Positions 41,414-50,133 of a DNA stretch of 64,000 bases are shown one piece after another; the first letter of the stretch is position 1, and each line of letters opens with the position of its first letter. The DNA comes from Rhodocyclaceae bacterium (lineage in GTDB: Bacteria; Pseudomonadota; Gammaproteobacteria; Burkholderiales; Rhodocyclaceae), in NCBI GenBank assembly GCA_018261935.1, contig JAGTRP010000005.1, positions 155,178 through 219,177 of the forward strand, written 5' to 3'. Under the pieces are notes generated by a model, which saw nothing but the letters and a program-made list of their open reading frames with translations, searched no databases and was not told where the DNA came from. The position numbers and the translations under genes are program-made.

Positions 41414-42577
41414 TCACTCCTCACTCGTCTTGCCAATCCCCCCGTCGCGCACCCACAGCAAAACCAGTACCAAGCCGATCAGGGCGAAGACCGAACAAAG
41501 GGAATAGGTCCATGCCGCCCCGACCCAATCCCAGGTCCAGCCGCTAACCAGGCCGCCCAGCAGACCGCCTGCCCCGAAACTCATGCTGGAATACAGGGCC
41601 TGGCCGCGCCCCTGGGCCCGCCCCGGGAACCACTGGTTGATGGCGGCGATGGCGGCGGCGTGATAGGAGCCGAAAGTCAGTCCGTGCATGAGCTGGGCGA
41701 GGACCACCAGCAATATCGATTCCACCCCCCAGCCGATGATCAGGAAGCGCACCACCGCCGCCGCGAAGCTGGCCACCAGGATGGCCCGCAGGGAATAGCG
41801 CCGAGACAGCCGCGCCATGAAGAGGAAGACGACGATTTCCGCCACCACCCCCAGGGACCACAAGAGCCCAACCCCGGTCTTGCTGTAGCCGTGATTGGCG
41901 AGATGGATGGAATAGAAGACGTAAAGGGCTCCGTGGGCCGCCGACATGGCGAAGCAGGCAGCCAGGAGAGCCTGTACCCGGGGCTGGCGCAGGATATCGC
42001 CGATCCCCTGCCCCGCCTCGTGGGCCTTGGGGGCAGGCGACTCCGGCACGGCAAGGGCCAGCACCAGGATGCCGACCAGGACTCCCCAGCAGACCCACAG
42101 CACCCCCGAGAGGGGCACCCAGTCCAGGAGCCCCCCGGTCCCCATGACGGCCACGATGAAGCCGATGGACCCCCACAGGCGGATGCGGCTGTAACGCCCC
42201 TTCTCCTCGCGCAGATGGTCGAAGGTCAGGGTCTCGACCAGGGGCAGGGCCGCGCTCCAGAAGAAGGCCAGGACCGCCATGGCCACCAGCATCCCGGCCA
42301 GCCGGTCGAGCCAGAAGAAGGCGGTGAAGCCCAGGAGACTCGCCAGCCCGGCCAGGCGAACGATGGGAACCCGCTGTTGCCGGCGGTCGGCGAGCCAGCC
42401 CCAGACATTGGGCCCGACCAGGCGCATCAACTGCATCTGGGACATCAGGAGGCCGATATCCCAGGCGGAGAAATTCAGGGACTGGAGGTAAAGCCCGAAA
42501 TAGGGCGAGAAGGCGCCGACGAAGGCGAAGTAGAAGAAGTAGTAGCCGGAAAGGCGCCAGTAAGGCAGGGAATGCAT
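41414..42577 (-). CDS. MFS transporter (HcaT/phenylpropionate-permease-like)
   Basis: 387 residues with about 12 membrane segments. The start YWRLSGYYFFYFAFVGAFSPYFGLYL and the WGWLADRRQQR loop between TM2 and TM3 resemble the MFS_1_like group that includes HcaT. The substrate cannot be told from sequence. It is transcribed with the M48 lipoprotein downstream (gap 3 bases). Confidence 0.85.
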   Translation of the reverse strand: MHSLPYWRLSGYYFFYFAFVGAFSPYFGLYLQSLNFSAWDIGLLMSQMQLMRLVGPNVWGWLADRRQQRVPIVRLAGLASLLGFTAFFWLDRLAGMLVAMAVLAFFWSAALPLVETLTFDHLREEKGRYSRIRLWGSIGFIVAVMGTGGLLDWVPLSGVLWVCWGVLVGILVLALAVPESPAPKAHEAGQGIGDILRQPRVQALLAACFAMSAAHGALYVFYSIHLANHGYSKTGVGLLWSLGVVAEIVVFLFMARLSRRYSLRAILVASFAAAVVRFLIIGWGVESILLVVLAQLMHGLTFGSYHAAAIAAINQWFPGRAQGRGQALYSSMSFGAGGLLGGLVSGWTWDWVGAAWTYSLCSVFALIGLVLVLLWVRDGGIGKTSEE

Positions 42578-42617
42578 CCGGCAATTTTACCGGATGCAGA
42601 CCGAGAGAACGGCGGCT

Positions 42618-42881
42618 TCAGTTCCTGTGCTGCTGGCCCGTCCGGAAGGCGAGCATGAAGTGGTAGAGCTCGTCCTTGACCCTGACCCGCTGCTTCTTCA
42701 GGTCTTCCAGGGTGAAGTCCGCCACCGGCATGTCGTGCTCTTCCAGTCCCTCCACCCGGCCGGTCAATCGATGGTAGGTGTCGAAAAGCCGCGAGAAATG
42801 GGCATTCGACTGCCTGAGCACCGATATCGCGTCGTGCATGTCCGGAAATTCCTGGTGAAGGTCGTGGTGTTCGACTTGCAT
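42618..42881 (-). CDS. YdcH/DUF465-family small protein
   Basis: 87 residues from the ATG at 42881, with a strong AGGAGGAA just before it. The sequence is helical and His-rich near the start (MQVEHHDLHQEFPDMHDAI). It continues through FSRLFDTYHRLTGRVEG and ends with LKKQRVRVKDELYHFM, the DUF465 pattern. The family is conserved but of unknown function. A longer in-frame reading to 42989 overlaps aroC and is rejected. Confidence 0.88.
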   Translation of the reverse strand: MQVEHHDLHQEFPDMHDAISVLRQSNAHFSRLFDTYHRLTGRVEGLEEHDMPVADFTLEDLKKQRVRVKDELYHFMLAFRTGQQHRN

Positions 42882-42937
42882 GCTTCCTCCTGATTGCGGC
42901 ACGCGCCGCCCCGCGGGCGGCAAGAAGATATGAAACC

Positions 42938-44038
42938 TTACGCGATTTTGCCCGGAATGATCGGCGTCGAACAGACCACGTCGCCGCATTGGGCACGGTG
43001 CCGCAGGGCATGGTCCATCAGGACCAGCGCCAGCATGGCCTCGGCAATGGGCGTCGCCCGGATGCCGACGCAGGGATCGTGGCGCCCCTGGGTCGCCACC
43101 TCGACGGCACCGCCCTGGCGGTCGATGGAGCGGCGCGGCTGGGCGATGGACGAGGTGGGCTTGATGGCGAGATTGACCAGGATGTCCTGGCCGCTGGAGA
43201 TGCCGCCCAGGATGCCCCCGGCGTGGTTGCTGGCAAATCCCGCGGGTGTCATCTCATCGCCATGCTCGCTGCCCTTCTGGGCTACAGAGGCGAACCCGGC
43301 GCCGATCTCGACGCCCTTGACGGCGTTGATGCCCATCATGGCATAGGCGATTTCGGCATCCAGGCGGTCGAAGACCGGCTCGCCCCAGCCCGGCGGCACG
43401 CCCCGGGCGGTGACGGTGATGCGGGCGCCCACCGAATCCAGGGCCTTGCGCAGTTCGTCCATATAGGCTTCGAGGTGCGGCACCAGGGCGGCATTGGGAG
43501 CGAAGAAGGCGTTGCCGTCGATGTCGGCCTCGGCGGCGAAGGGAATATCGATCTGGCCGAGGGCGCTCATCCAGCCGCGCACCGTCACCCCGCAGCGCTC
43601 CTTCAGCCACTTGCGGGCAATAGCCCCGGCCGCCACCCGCACGGCGGTCTCCCGGGCGGAGGAACGGCCGCCGCCCCGGTAATCCCGGAAGCCGTACTTC
43701 TGGGTGTAGGTGTAGTCGGCATGGCCCGGCCGGAAGGTCTCGGCGATATTGCCATAGTCCTTGCTGCGCTGGTCCTGGTTGCGGATCAGGAGGGCGATCG
43801 GGGTGCCGGTGGTCCGGCCTTCGAAGACCCCCGAGAGAATCTCCACCGTGTCCGGTTCCCGGCGCTGGGTGACATGGCGGGAAGTGCCGGGCTTGCGGCG
43901 GTCCAGCTCGGCCTGGATATCCGCCTCGCAGAGTTCAAGACCCGGAGGGCAGCCGTCCACCACGCAGCCGATGGCCGGCCCGTGAGATTCGCCGAAGGAA
44001 GTGACAGAAAAAAGGGTACCGAAGGTATTGCCGGACAT
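42938..44038 (-). CDS. aroC: Chorismate synthase
   Basis: 366 residues. The start is [20 protein letters not shown]; the FMN and substrate motifs [13 protein letters not shown] ([23 protein letters not shown]) and the late [20 protein letters not shown] segment are present. It forms chorismate from EPSP, the branch point for aromatic amino acids. It is separated from the divergent small gene by 50 bases. Confidence 0.97.
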   Translation of the reverse strand: MSGNTFGTLFSVTSFGESHGPAIGCVVDGCPPGLELCEADIQAELDRRKPGTSRHVTQRREPDTVEILSGVFEGRTTGTPIALLIRNQDQRSKDYGNIAETFRPGHADYTYTQKYGFRDYRGGGRSSARETAVRVAAGAIARKWLKERCGVTVRGWMSALGQIDIPFAAEADIDGNAFFAPNAALVPHLEAYMDELRKALDSVGARITVTARGVPPGWGEPVFDRLDAEIAYAMMGINAVKGVEIGAGFASVAQKGSEHGDEMTPAGFASNHAGGILGGISSGQDILVNLAIKPTSSIAQPRRSIDRQGGAVEVATQGRHDPCVGIRATPIAEAMLALVLMDHALRHRAQCGDVVCSTPIIPGKIA

Positions 44039-44088
44039 GGCTGGAAATGGGCTGAAGGTGGGAGCTAGAATGGAGCGAGGAGTTTACC

Positions 44089-44247
44089 ATGCCGAAATCC
44101 CGCAGGAAGCCTGCCCCGCCCGCTCCCGGCGCCGCCTCCGCCCGGCCCGGCTGGCCGCCCGCGAGCGCCGCGGCCAAGCCCGATCCGCGCCTGCAGGCCG
44201 CCAACCGCTGGCAGCGCAGCAAGCGTTACGGCTGGGACAGCCGCTGA
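44089..44247 (+). CDS. Small basic protein of unknown function
   Basis: 52 residues, rich in Ala, Pro and Arg. It ends QAANRWQRSKRYGWDSR, a Trp/Arg/Tyr-rich tail. A Shine-Dalgarno GAGCGAGGAG precedes the ATG. It lies between aroC and the CBS gene and is divergent from aroC. The high GC favours open frames, so coding status rests on the Shine-Dalgarno and the non-random tail. I do not recognise the family. Confidence 0.55.
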   Translation: MPKSRRKPAPPAPGAASARPGWPPASAAAKPDPRLQAANRWQRSKRYGWDSR

Positions 44248-44253
44248 CGGAAC

Positions 44254-44703
44254 CTAGCCCTTGGCCGGCTCGCCCGGCCAGTGCTTGATGTAGCTCTTCA
44301 ACATCTTGTTCTCGAAGCTCTGTTCTTCAAGAACCGCCTTGGCCACATCGAGGAAGGAAATCACGCCCATCAGGGTGGCGCCGTCCATCACCGGCAGATA
44401 GCGGCTGTGCTTGTCGATCATCAGGCGGCGCAGGTCGTTGGCTTCCATGTCGGGGGGGACGGTCACCGGGTCCGCCACCATCACATCACCGACGGTCACC
44501 GCATCGAGCTTGCCACCATGCTGCTTCACAGCCCGCAGGACCTCGCGGAAGGTGAGCATGCCGATCATCTTCCCTTCGCCCATGACCACCAGCGAGCCGA
44601 GATCGTGCTCCGCCATGGTCTCGATGGCGCTGGTCAACGACTGCTGCGCCGGAGTGGTAAACAGGGCCACACCCTTGATCCGAATGATCTCCCTCACCTG
44701 CAT
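44254..44703 (-). CDS. Protein with a pair of CBS domains
   Basis: 149 residues from the ATG at 44703, which has AAGGAGGAGAG before it. Two CBS domains follow: the first around VVMGEGKMIGMLTFREVLR, the second around YLPVMDGATLMGVISFLDVAKAV. CBS pairs bind adenine nucleotides and regulate partners. Stand-alone pairs like this lack an attached effector, so the partner is unknown. A longer in-frame reading to 44916 runs into the AT-rich gap and is rejected. Confidence 0.9.
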   Translation of the reverse strand: MQVREIIRIKGVALFTTPAQQSLTSAIETMAEHDLGSLVVMGEGKMIGMLTFREVLRAVKQHGGKLDAVTVGDVMVADPVTVPPDMEANDLRRLMIDKHSRYLPVMDGATLMGVISFLDVAKAVLEEQSFENKMLKSYIKHWPGEPAKG

Positions 44704-44910
44704 GCCGATCTCTCCTCCTTGGACGTACCCGAGGCATATTAGAGCATCCTGTCGCTTTGCGAAAGCCGCCGGTCCGACCCCAAAAATCTCTGCCGCATAG
44801 CCGCCAGAAGCCGAAAACCGATGGGCGCCACGAAAAATATAATCATCGATACAAAGGCTTACGGCAACCCATCGGCGACAGGAAATTCCAAATATATTTC
44901 TCGATGCCAC

Positions 44911-44961
44911 TTGCAAATAAAGTCGATTGAACTATACAATTCGTTTTATGACCTAAGTCAT
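44911..44961 (+). promoter_or_regulatory. Promoter and palindrome in the AT-rich 309-base gap before the HTH gene
   Basis: The gene-free stretch 44704-45012 is AT-rich compared with its surroundings. It holds TTGCAA (44911-44916) and TACAAT (44935-44940, 18-base spacer; TATACA with 16 bases is the alternative), a good sigma-70 pair. A short inverted repeat ATGAC-CTAA-GTCAT (44948-44961) overlaps the expected start point and may be an operator. Nothing else was seen in this gap. Confidence 0.6.
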
Positions 44962-45012
44962 ACACCCATAGGATGCGTGGGTATTCTCAAACCGCTCGCG
45001 TATGGAGATCGA

Positions 45013-45321
45013 ATGATGAGCACCATGAAGACCATTGAAAAAATCGACCCGCGTGAAATTCGCCGCAAACTGGGTCTCAACCAGCAGCAATTCTGGTCCA
45101 CTATCGGCGTGACCCAGAGTGGCGGCTCCCGCTATGAGAGCGGCCGCAACATGCCCAAGCCGGTCCGCGAACTGCTGCGCCTGGTCCACGTCGAGCAAAT
45201 CGACATCAAGAGCATCAAGCGCGAAGACCAGGAAGTCATCGACTACCTGAAGACCCAGGAGCCGGAGCTCTACAAGACCTTGAAGAAGTCCGCCCGTTCC
45301 AAGGCCAAGAAGGCCGCCTGA
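45013..45321 (+). CDS. Small XRE-like helix-turn-helix regulator
   Basis: 102 residues from the ATG at 45013, with GGAG 5 bases before it. The HTH lies around residues 15-50 (RKLGLNQQQFWSTIGVTQSGGSRYE), with a helix (PKPVRELLRLVHVEQ) after it. The C-terminus is Lys-rich. A palindrome just upstream suggests autoregulation (inferred). The in-frame reading back to 44821 covers the promoter and is rejected. Target genes are unknown. Confidence 0.85.
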   Translation: MMSTMKTIEKIDPREIRRKLGLNQQQFWSTIGVTQSGGSRYESGRNMPKPVRELLRLVHVEQIDIKSIKREDQEVIDYLKTQEPELYKTLKKSARSKAKKAA

Positions 45322-45456
45322 CCGGCAGCGGAAGACCATTGTGGGGAATTCATAGCGGGGGGCCCGAAACCGGCCCGGGAAGCGCAGCCGTGCCCTAGGT
45401 GCGGCGGGTGCTGCAGAGCCGGAGTGGAGCCGCGCACCGATTCATTCACAAAGCCG

Positions 45457-45497
45457 ACGGGCATCAGGGGCTGATCAGCACCTTGATGCCCGTTTTC
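45457..45497 (+). terminator. Terminator after the HTH gene, overlapping the radical SAM 3' end
   Basis: ACGGGCATCA (45457-45466) pairs with TGATGCCCGT (45484-45493) around an inner GCTGATCAGC palindrome, followed by TTTCTC. It overlaps the last codons of the convergent radical SAM gene. The 135 bases between the HTH stop and this hairpin hold no recognised element. Confidence 0.7.
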
Positions 45498-46300
45498 TCT
45501 TGGATTTCCCTGGCGAAAGCCGCCAGTTCTTCGGAATCGAGACGGCCCAGGCGCTCAGCCCCGGGCCGCAGGGAAGGCCGCGCCAAACCGTACAGGTGGA
45601 TACCGGCGATCTTCCCGTACAGTGATTTCAGAAACTCGCAATAGGCTTGGCGATCGGCTTCCGACGGGGCCTTGCCGTCCACGGCGAACCAGCAGGTCTG
45701 CACCCAGGTCGGGGCCAGGCGAGCACAGGTTTCCAGGCGGCGGAGCACGGTGGCCGGAGCCGAGGGAGCTCCGTTCACCGCTCGGGTCGCCTCTTCACCG
45801 ATGCGATCCACCTTGAACCATACCTCGCCGCCGGCCTCGCCAATTTCCCTGATGCCCTCCTGCACGGCGGGGCGGTGCAGCAGACTGCCGTTGGTGATCA
45901 GACGGATCTTGACTTCGGGCAGCAATCCCCGTGCCGCCAGGGCTTCCCGCACCAAACGGACAACGGCGGGGAATTCCGGGGCGCTGGTGGGCTCGCCGTT
46001 GCCGGAAAAGGCCACATCCACCAGGCGGCGGGATTCCGGCGGCACCGCCCGCACCATGAAATCGCCTGCCACGGCATCGTCCAGGAAGCGCTCCAACTCG
46101 CTGCCCAGGAGGGCAAGATCGATGGGCGGCGGCCCGCCGCGGCCAAGGTCTTCCACCTGGCAATAGGCGCAGGCCCAGTTGCAGGCGTTGTTGACGTTGA
46201 GATTCACGCCGATCGACACCCCACCGGCCCGGCGGGAGACGACGGGATAGATGTAAGTCATGCCGGCGCTGTCGCGGCGATGATCTTCGATGGTAAGCAT
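45464..46300 (-). CDS. Radical SAM protein
   Basis: 278 residues. The iron-sulfur motif CNWACAYC (CxxxCxxC, residues ~40-47) binds the SAM cluster. VAFSGNGEPTSAPEF is the GGEP-like SAM-binding element, of the kind seen in COG0731-type proteins. It is divergent from queD across 46 bases. The shared promoter suggests a link to queuosine/deazapurine chemistry, perhaps a non-canonical QueE-like role, but this is inference and the family has no assigned function that I can name. Confidence 0.85.
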   Translation of the reverse strand: MLTIEDHRRDSAGMTYIYPVVSRRAGGVSIGVNLNVNNACNWACAYCQVEDLGRGGPPPIDLALLGSELERFLDDAVAGDFMVRAVPPESRRLVDVAFSGNGEPTSAPEFPAVVRLVREALAARGLLPEVKIRLITNGSLLHRPAVQEGIREIGEAGGEVWFKVDRIGEEATRAVNGAPSAPATVLRRLETCARLAPTWVQTCWFAVDGKAPSEADRQAYCEFLKSLYGKIAGIHLYGLARPSLRPGAERLGRLDSEELAAFAREIQEKTGIKVLISP

Positions 46301-46310
46301 GGAGCCATTG

Positions 46311-46316
46311 TATAAT
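46311..46316 (+). promoter_or_regulatory. Candidate -10 element of queD
   Basis: TATAAT at 46311-46316 in the 46-base divergent gap, 31 bases before the queD ATG. No clear -35 was identified upstream. The complementary strand shows TACAAT-like bases too close to the radical SAM start to judge. Confidence 0.5.
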
Positions 46317-46346
46317 TATTGGTTTCCCTCTTCACCCCATCCTCCG

Positions 46347-46799
46347 ATGCTCATTACCCGCCGCCTCGAATTCGACGCCGGCCACCGCATCCCCGACCAT
46401 CAGAGCCAGTGTCGGCATCTGCACGGGCATCGGTACGCCATCGAGATCACCCTTTCCGGCGATGTCATCGAAAAGGACGGGGACGCCGCCAACGGCATGG
46501 TGATGGACTTCTCCCAGGTCAAGGCCATCGCCCGCAAGCATGTCGTGGATCAGTGGGATCACGCCTTCCTGGCCTATGCCGGAGACCGGGCCATCGTCGA
46601 TTTCCTCGCCGCCCTGCCCGGCCACAAGACGGTGATCCTCGATCGGGTGCCGACGGCGGAGAATCTGGCGCGCATCGCCTTCCGCATCCTCGACGCCGCC
46701 TATCGGGACACCTACGGCAACCACCTGCGCCTCCACTGCATCCGCCTTTACGAGACGCCCAACTGCTGGGCCGACGTCATCAGCAACACCGCGGATTGA
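46347..46799 (+). CDS. queD: 6-carboxy-5,6,7,8-tetrahydropterin synthase (QueD)
   Basis: 150 residues. The zinc site is in DAGHRIPDHQSQCRHLHGHRY, in which the Cys is the catalytic residue before HLHGH. VMDFSQVKAIARKHVVDQWDHAFL and PTAENLARIAF complete the PTPS signature. QueD makes carboxytetrahydropterin in preQ0/queuosine synthesis. The start at 46347 gives the standard MLITRRLEFDAGH; the upstream in-frame stretch contains the promoter. Confidence 0.93.
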   Translation: MLITRRLEFDAGHRIPDHQSQCRHLHGHRYAIEITLSGDVIEKDGDAANGMVMDFSQVKAIARKHVVDQWDHAFLAYAGDRAIVDFLAALPGHKTVILDRVPTAENLARIAFRILDAAYRDTYGNHLRLHCIRLYETPNCWADVISNTAD

Positions 46800-46880
46800 G
46801 CGTTTAGGCGGACTCCCTATATACTGGGGAAAACTCCGGGTTCTTACCAACGGAGTACCGACAGGGGGTCTCAGATCGAC

Positions 46881-48983
46881 ATGGGCAGCGGGACCAAACA
46901 GCAGATTGATGCCCTATGGGCCTCCGCGGACCGCTTTCGCAGCCTGCTCAATCTATCCACCGACTGGTACTGGGAGCAGGACACCGAGTTCCGCTTCACC
47001 TATCACCAGGCTAACCGGTTCGACATAAGCTTCGACGACCTCTTCCTCATAGGGAAAAGGTACTGGGAACTGAACACGACGCTTTCCCGGACCGAATGGG
47101 CTGCCCACCAGGAGGTGCTGGCACGGCATGAACCCTTCCGCGGCCTGGAATACGGCATATTCCTGCCCGGCGGCGAAATCCGGCATTTTCTTGCCCACGG
47201 CGAACCGGTCTTCGACAAGGGCGGCGCCTTCGCGGGCTATCACGGAACCACCACCGAAATTACCCGGCGCAAGCAGGGAGAGGAGTCCCTGCGCCTGGCG
47301 GCCAGCGTCTTCGCCCAGGCCAGCGAAGGGATCATCATCACCGATGCCCGGTGGCGCATCGTGGACAGCAACCCGACCATTACCGAATGGACCGGCTTCG
47401 AGCGCCAGGAATTGCTGGGGCGGGATTTGCGGGAGCACTTCGCCGAAAACGGCGACGATGTCGACATGATCGAAACCGTCCTCTGCTCCCTGGCCGAACG
47501 CGGCCACTGGCGGGGAGAGACCCGGGGCCGCCGCAGGAATGGCGACATCCTGCTGGAGATGCTCACCGCCAGCGCCGTCCGGGACGGAACGGACAAGGTT
47601 TCCCACTACACCTTCATTTTTTCGGACATCACCGCCCTCAAGGAGCACCAGCAAAGGCTCGAGTACCTGGCCCATTACGACCCCCTGACCCGGCTTCCGA
47701 ACCGGGTCCTGCTCGGCGACCGCATCCAGCAGGCCCTGACCCAGGCCGAGCGCTCGGGGGAGGTCGTGGCCGTGGCCTACCTGGACCTGGACGGCTTCAA
47801 GCCCGTCAATGACCGGCTGGGCCATGCCGCCGGCGACACCCTCCTGGTCGAGGTGGCCAGGCGTCTGCGGGGCTGCGTCCGGGCCGCCGACACGGTCGCC
47901 CGCCTGGGGGGCGACGAGTTCGTCCTGATCATCAAGGCCCAGGATTTCGGCGATTGCGAAGCCGCCACCCTGCGGGTGCTGTCCACCCTGTCGGCCACCT
48001 ACACCATCGACGGCATGGCGGTCGAACTGTCGGCCAGCATCGGCCTCACCCTCTTCCCCAGCGACGGCGCCGATCCCGACGTCCTCCTGCGCCACGCCGA
48101 CCAGGCCATGTACATCGCCAAGCAGGCCGGCCGCAACCGCTATCACCTGTTCGATTCCGAGCAGGACCGCCAGGTCAGCGCCCACCGGGAACGCCTGGCG
48201 CGTATCGAGGCGGCGCTCCCCGCTGGCGAATTCGTCCTTTTCTACCAGCCCAAGGTCGACATGAAGCAGGGCAAGGTCATCGGGGCCGAAGCCCTCATCC
48301 GCTGGTATCACCCCGAACAAGGGCTGCTGCCCCCCGGGGAATTCCTGCCCCTGGTGGAAGAGACCGAGTTCTCCATCGCCCTCGGCGAATGGGTCATCGC
48401 CACCGCCCTCGACCAGATGCGCCAATGGCGCGCCGCCGGCCTGGAACTACAGATCAGCGTGAATATTTCGGCCCGGCAACTGCAGGCCAAGGACTTCGTC
48501 GATCGCATCCAGATGCTCCTGGCGGCCTGCCCCGAGGTGCCGCCCCAGTGGCTCGAGCTGGAAATCCTGGAGACAGCGGCCCTGGACGACATCCATTACA
48601 TTGGCCAAGTCATCCACCGCTGCCACGATCTGGGCCTCTCCTTCGCCCTCGACGACTTCGGCACCGGCTATTCCTCCCTCACCTATTTCAAGCGCCTCCC
48701 CGCCCGCCTCCTGAAAATCGACCAGTCCTTCATCCGGGACATGCTGGTGGACCCGGAAGACCTGGCCATTGTGGACGGCGTCATCAGCCTTGCCCGAGCC
48801 TTCCGCCGGGAAGTCATCGCCGAGGGAGTCGAGACCGTGGAGCACGGCGTCCGCCTCATGGCAATGGGCTGCAACCTCGCCCAGGGCTACGGCATTGCCC
48901 GTCCCATGCCGGCCGACGCCCTGGCCGCCTGGGTCAGGGATTATCGGCCAGACCCGCGCTGGCAGTCATGCCTGTCCCCCTAG
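46881..48983 (+). CDS. PAS-PAS-GGDEF-EAL cyclic-di-GMP signalling protein
   Basis: 700 residues, no membrane segments. There are two PAS domains (~15-130 and ~135-260). A GGDEF domain has an intact GGDEF at 343-347 (diguanylate cyclase signature), and an EAL domain starts with EAL at 470-472 followed by DDFGTGYSS and RREVIAEGVE. Both halves look catalytically competent, so the output could be either sign. The substrate is c-di-GMP in the cytoplasm. The 3' end overlaps the patatin gene by 16 bases. Confidence 0.95.
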   Translation: MGSGTKQQIDALWASADRFRSLLNLSTDWYWEQDTEFRFTYHQANRFDISFDDLFLIGKRYWELNTTLSRTEWAAHQEVLARHEPFRGLEYGIFLPGGEIRHFLAHGEPVFDKGGAFAGYHGTTTEITRRKQGEESLRLAASVFAQASEGIIITDARWRIVDSNPTITEWTGFERQELLGRDLREHFAENGDDVDMIETVLCSLAERGHWRGETRGRRRNGDILLEMLTASAVRDGTDKVSHYTFIFSDITALKEHQQRLEYLAHYDPLTRLPNRVLLGDRIQQALTQAERSGEVVAVAYLDLDGFKPVNDRLGHAAGDTLLVEVARRLRGCVRAADTVARLGGDEFVLIIKAQDFGDCEAATLRVLSTLSATYTIDGMAVELSASIGLTLFPSDGADPDVLLRHADQAMYIAKQAGRNRYHLFDSEQDRQVSAHRERLARIEAALPAGEFVLFYQPKVDMKQGKVIGAEALIRWYHPEQGLLPPGEFLPLVEETEFSIALGEWVIATALDQMRQWRAAGLELQISVNISARQLQAKDFVDRIQMLLAACPEVPPQWLELEILETAALDDIHYIGQVIHRCHDLGLSFALDDFGTGYSSLTYFKRLPARLLKIDQSFIRDMLVDPEDLAIVDGVISLARAFRREVIAEGVETVEHGVRLMAMGCNLAQGYGIARPMPADALAAWVRDYRPDPRWQSCLSP

Positions 48984-50113
48984 CAGGCCTCAGGACCGCA
49001 CTCATCCTGACCGGCGGTGGCGCTCGCGCCGCCTACCAGGCCGGCGTCCTGGCCGCCATTGCCGGCCTGCTGCCCGCCCCGACCCGCAATCCCTTCCCCA
49101 TTCTGTGCGGCACCTCCGCCGGCGCCATCAATGCCGCCACCCTGGCCTGCCAGGCGGAAAATTTCCGGGCGGCGGTGGATAACCTGCTTTCCATCTGGCG
49201 CAACATGCGGGCCGACCACGTTTACCGGGCCGATCCTGTGGGCATCGGGCTTTCCGGGGGGCGCTGGCTGTCCATGCTGGCCCTGGGCTGGCTCCTCAAG
49301 AACCCACCGCGCTCCCTCCTGGACAACAGCCCCCTTCGCCACCTGCTGGCCCGGCACCTGGATCTCGGCGGCATCGACAGGGCCATCGCGGCCGGCGCGC
49401 TGCACGCGGTCAGCATCACCGCCTCGGGCTACGAATCGGGGGAAAGCGTCAGCTTTTTCCAGGCCCGGGGCGAGGTGGAGGCCTGGCGGCGGACCCAGCG
49501 GATCGGTTCCCGGGTCCGGCTCGATATCCATCACCTGATGGCTTCCAGCGCCATCCCCTTCATCTTCCCGGCGGTCCGGATCCACCGGGAGTATTTCGGC
49601 GACGGCTCCATGCGCCAGCAGGCCCCCATTTCCCCAGCCATCCACTTGGGTGCCGAGCGGGTCCTGGTCATCGGCGCCGGGCGCATGACTGAACCCCAGA
49701 AACGCCTGAGCTACGGCCGCTATCCGACCCTCGCCCAGATCGCCGGCCATGCCCTGTCCAGCATTTTCCTGGACAGCCTGTCGATGGACATCGAACGCAT
49801 CCAGCGCATCAACCAGACCCTGTCGGCCATTCCCGAAGAGGCCCGCGAAGCGGCCAGGCTGCTGCTGCGGCCGATCCGTACCCTGGTCATCGCCCCCTCG
49901 AAACGCCTCGATCACTTGGCGGCACGCCACGCCCGCGCCCTGCCCTGGGCGGTGAAAGTCCTGCTCACCGGCATTGGCGCCATGAACCGGCACGGCGGCG
50001 CGCTGACCAGCTACCTGCTGTTCGAGCAGCCCTATACCCGCGCCCTCATCGAACTCGGCTACCAGGACACTCTGGCTCGGGCAGAAGAGGTCAGGGATTT
50101 CCTCGAAATCTGA
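48968..50113 (+). CDS. Patatin-like phospholipase
   Basis: 381 residues. The oxyanion motif GGGARAAYQAG is near residue 17. The nucleophile Ser50 lies in GTSAG and the catalytic Asp212 in DGSMRQ, forming the patatin Ser-Asp dyad. No signal peptide is evident, so it acts inside the cell or at the inner membrane. It starts inside the end of the GGDEF-EAL gene, so the two are translationally coupled. The lipid substrate is unknown. Confidence 0.93.
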   Translation: MPVPLAGLRTALILTGGGARAAYQAGVLAAIAGLLPAPTRNPFPILCGTSAGAINAATLACQAENFRAAVDNLLSIWRNMRADHVYRADPVGIGLSGGRWLSMLALGWLLKNPPRSLLDNSPLRHLLARHLDLGGIDRAIAAGALHAVSITASGYESGESVSFFQARGEVEAWRRTQRIGSRVRLDIHHLMASSAIPFIFPAVRIHREYFGDGSMRQQAPISPAIHLGAERVLVIGAGRMTEPQKRLSYGRYPTLAQIAGHALSSIFLDSLSMDIERIQRINQTLSAIPEEAREAARLLLRPIRTLVIAPSKRLDHLAARHARALPWAVKVLLTGIGAMNRHGGALTSYLLFEQPYTRALIELGYQDTLARAEEVRDFLEI

Positions 50114-50133
50114 GGAGCAGCGCGACTGCCGGG

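Noticed and set aside
44821..45012. In-frame upstream extension of the HTH gene
   Set aside because: It crosses the AT-rich promoter and palindrome; the good GGAG is at 45004-45007 before the ATG at 45013.
45322..45456. Possible small RNA or tRNA in the GC-rich stretch after the HTH gene
   Set aside because: No cloverleaf, no promoter-terminator pair of its own; only the HTH terminator at 45457-45497 is supported.
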